Shown here piece by piece: positions 5,468 through 6,703 of a stretch of DNA of 6,703 bases. The DNA comes from Acidobacteriota bacterium. Its GTDB lineage: Bacteria > Acidobacteriota > Vicinamibacteria > Marinacidobacterales > SMYC01. Both the position numbers and the translations under genes were made by a program. The stretch covers positions 1 through 6,703 of the forward strand of contig JAJCXL010000393.1 in assembly GCA_029263435.1 (NCBI GenBank), given 5' to 3'. The notes under the pieces are model-generated. The model was not told the DNA's origin and did no database searches. It saw only the letters and a program-made list of their open reading frames with translations. Numbering within the stretch: position 1 is the stretch's first letter; every line of letters starts with the position of its first letter.

Positions 5468-6703
5468 TTGAAACTGACAGTTCACCCGGAGCACCTCCGC
5501 ACCTATCGCGACGTGGTCGCGGTCCTCATCAAATATGGTGGCTCGGACTTCGTCCGTAGCGTCGGCCTGGACGCCCATTTGGGCGAAGCGGGTGAGACCT
5601 CCAAAGTTCGAGCCAACGCGGACGAGTTAGCCTCTGATCTCGAGAAAATGGGACCTACGTTCATCAAATTGGGCCAGTTGTTCTCGACCCGATTCGACAT
5701 CGTGCCCCACGTGTATGCGCGTGCTCTCAGCAGGCTCCAAGATCGAGTCGCGCCGTTTCCGACCGAAGAAGCTGAAGTCATCGTCGCGGATGAGCTGGGA
5801 CGGCCGGTGTCCGAGATCTTTCAGACCTTCGATGCGCCTATGGCTGCCGCGTCGATCGGACAAGTGCACCGAGCAACCCTTCTCGATGGTCGGGTCGTCG
5901 CAGTCAAGGTACAGCGCCCGGACGTGTCGCGTCATGTGAGCAAGGAGCTCGATAGCTTGTCGAACATGGCGGAGCTTCTGGAGGAACATACGGAGTTTGG
6001 TCGGCGATTTCAGCTAGGGCGAATCTTGTCGGAGTTTTCGAGAGCGATCCGTCGCGAGCTGGACTATCGCATCGAGGCGCGCAATCAGTCGCTTCTGGCG
6101 GGTTACATGAGTGCGTTTCCTCACATCATCGTGCCCCGTCCGGTCAAGGAGCTCACGACCGCGAAAGTGCTCACGATGGATTTCATCGACGGCGCCAAGC
6201 TCGAAGCGATGGCCGAGCTGGAGCTTTCGGAGCTCGAGTTGAAAGGGCTCGCGGATGAGGTCTTTTCGGCTTACTTGCAACAAATTCTCGTCGATGGCTT
6301 TTTTCATGCCGACCCCCACCCCGGAAACGTGCTCGTCACCGCGGATGGCAGAGTCGCGCTGATCGATCTTGGAATGGTCGGCCGACTGACGAACGACGTC
6401 CAAGAGCGCGTGCTTCAGCTTTTGCTCGCGATCGCGGACGGTAAAGGTGACTTGGGCGCGTCCGTCGCCCTCAGTCTCGGCCGACCCGGAGAGAACTTTG
6501 ATGAGGAAGGGTTCCGGAGAGACGTCAGTGAAGTCGTTTCCATGCAGCACGGCCTGAGCGTCGAGGAAATGGAAGTCGGCGCGCTGGTCTTGGAGATCAC
6601 TCGCCTATGTGCGCAGCACGGCGTTCAAGTACCTTCGGAGTTGATGCTGCTCGGCAAGACCCTTTTGAACCTCGACCAAGTCGGCCGCGCGCTCTTTCCC
6701 GGG
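5468..6703 (+). CDS. AarF/ABC1/UbiB-family atypical protein kinase-like protein (cut by right window edge)
   Basis: This is the first 412 codons of a gene that runs off the right edge. The translation shows the diagnostic order of the UbiB/COQ8 family: KxGQ motif in FIKLGQLFSTR (65-75), alanine-rich nucleotide loop AAASIGQVHRA (126-136) in place of a Gly-rich loop, VAVKVQRP (144-151) with ATP-binding K147, ELDYRIEARN (197-206), hinge-region TMDFIDG (236-242), catalytic GFFHADPHPGNVLV (277-290) and metal-binding LIDLGMVGRL (298-307), where DLG replaces the more usual DFG. In characterised members (E. coli UbiB, yeast and human COQ8) the protein is a membrane-associated ATPase supporting ubiquinone biosynthesis or lipid handling and does not act as a conventional kinase. 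No ubi or other quinone genes are visible here, so the specific role is open. Complete family members are commonly about 540-560 residues and end in hydrophobic helices, which would lie beyond the window. The start is TTG, supported by GGAGA 7 nt upstream. The gene is divergent from the GTPase operon. Confidence 0.92.
   Translation, partial: MKLTVHPEHLRTYRDVVAVLIKYGGSDFVRSVGLDAHLGEAGETSKVRANADELASDLEKMGPTFIKLGQLFSTRFDIVPHVYARALSRLQDRVAPFPTEEAEVIVADELGRPVSEIFQTFDAPMAAASIGQVHRATLLDGRVVAVKVQRPDVSRHVSKELDSLSNMAELLEEHTEFGRRFQLGRILSEFSRAIRRELDYRIEARNQSLLAGYMSAFPHIIVPRPVKELTTAKVLTMDFIDGAKLEAMAELELSELELKGLADEVFSAYLQQILVDGFFHADPHPGNVLVTADGRVALIDLGMVGRLTNDVQERVLQLLLAIADGKGDLGASVALSLGRPGENFDEEGFRRDVSEVVSMQHGLSVEEMEVGALVLEITRLCAQHGVQVPSELMLLGKTLLNLDQVGRALFPG

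Noticed and set aside
5097..5471. Small plus-strand open frame crossing the divergent spacer
   Set aside because: It begins inside the antisense of the GTPase gene and has no recognisable protein features. Its end merely abuts the AarF start.

Overview
The window is G+C-rich (roughly 60% by eye) and gene-dense. It carries five protein-coding genes, two of them cut by the window edges. I saw no rRNA, tRNA, CRISPR array, insertion sequence or phage gene. The gene families suggest a predatory or social-type Gram-negative bacterium, most plausibly Myxococcota/Deltaproteobacteria: an MglA-type polarity GTPase carrying a C-terminal GAF-like domain, a soluble TPR histidine kinase, and an AarF/UbiB kinase. 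This taxonomic guess is inference from gene content and not proven.

Layout, left to right. (1) The 5' part of a PhzF-family isomerase-like gene runs leftwards off the window (1-281, minus). (2) A 99-bp divergent spacer contains a 6-bp inverted repeat just in front of the next gene. (3) A complete sodium:solute symporter (SSS) family transporter lies at 381-1802 (plus). (4) Convergent to it is a 640-residue cytoplasmic TPR sensor histidine kinase (1799-3721, minus). The two genes share one palindromic CTAG that encodes both TAG stops. (5) A 460-residue MglA-like GTPase with a GAF-like C-terminal domain (3813-5195, minus) lies 91 bp upstream of the kinase on the same strand, so the two probably form an operon transcribed GTPase then kinase. 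(6) A 272-bp divergent spacer (5196-5467) is unusually rich in inverted and direct repeats. (7) The first 412 codons of an AarF/ABC1/UbiB-family atypical kinase, with a TTG start, run off the right edge (5468-6703, plus).

The most interesting unit is the GTPase-GAF plus TPR-kinase pair. The GTPase domain aligns without gaps with classical MglA numbering as I recall it, up to the catalytic region. It keeps the intrinsic arginine (R53) and the glutamine (Q82), but has Ala at the P-loop position equivalent to Ras Gly12/MglA Gly21. No MglB/roadblock partner and no response regulator are encoded in the window. A reasonable hypothesis is a nucleotide- or ligand-controlled switch (GTPase-GAF) feeding a TPR-docked histidine kinase, preceded by a structured leader that may itself be regulatory.
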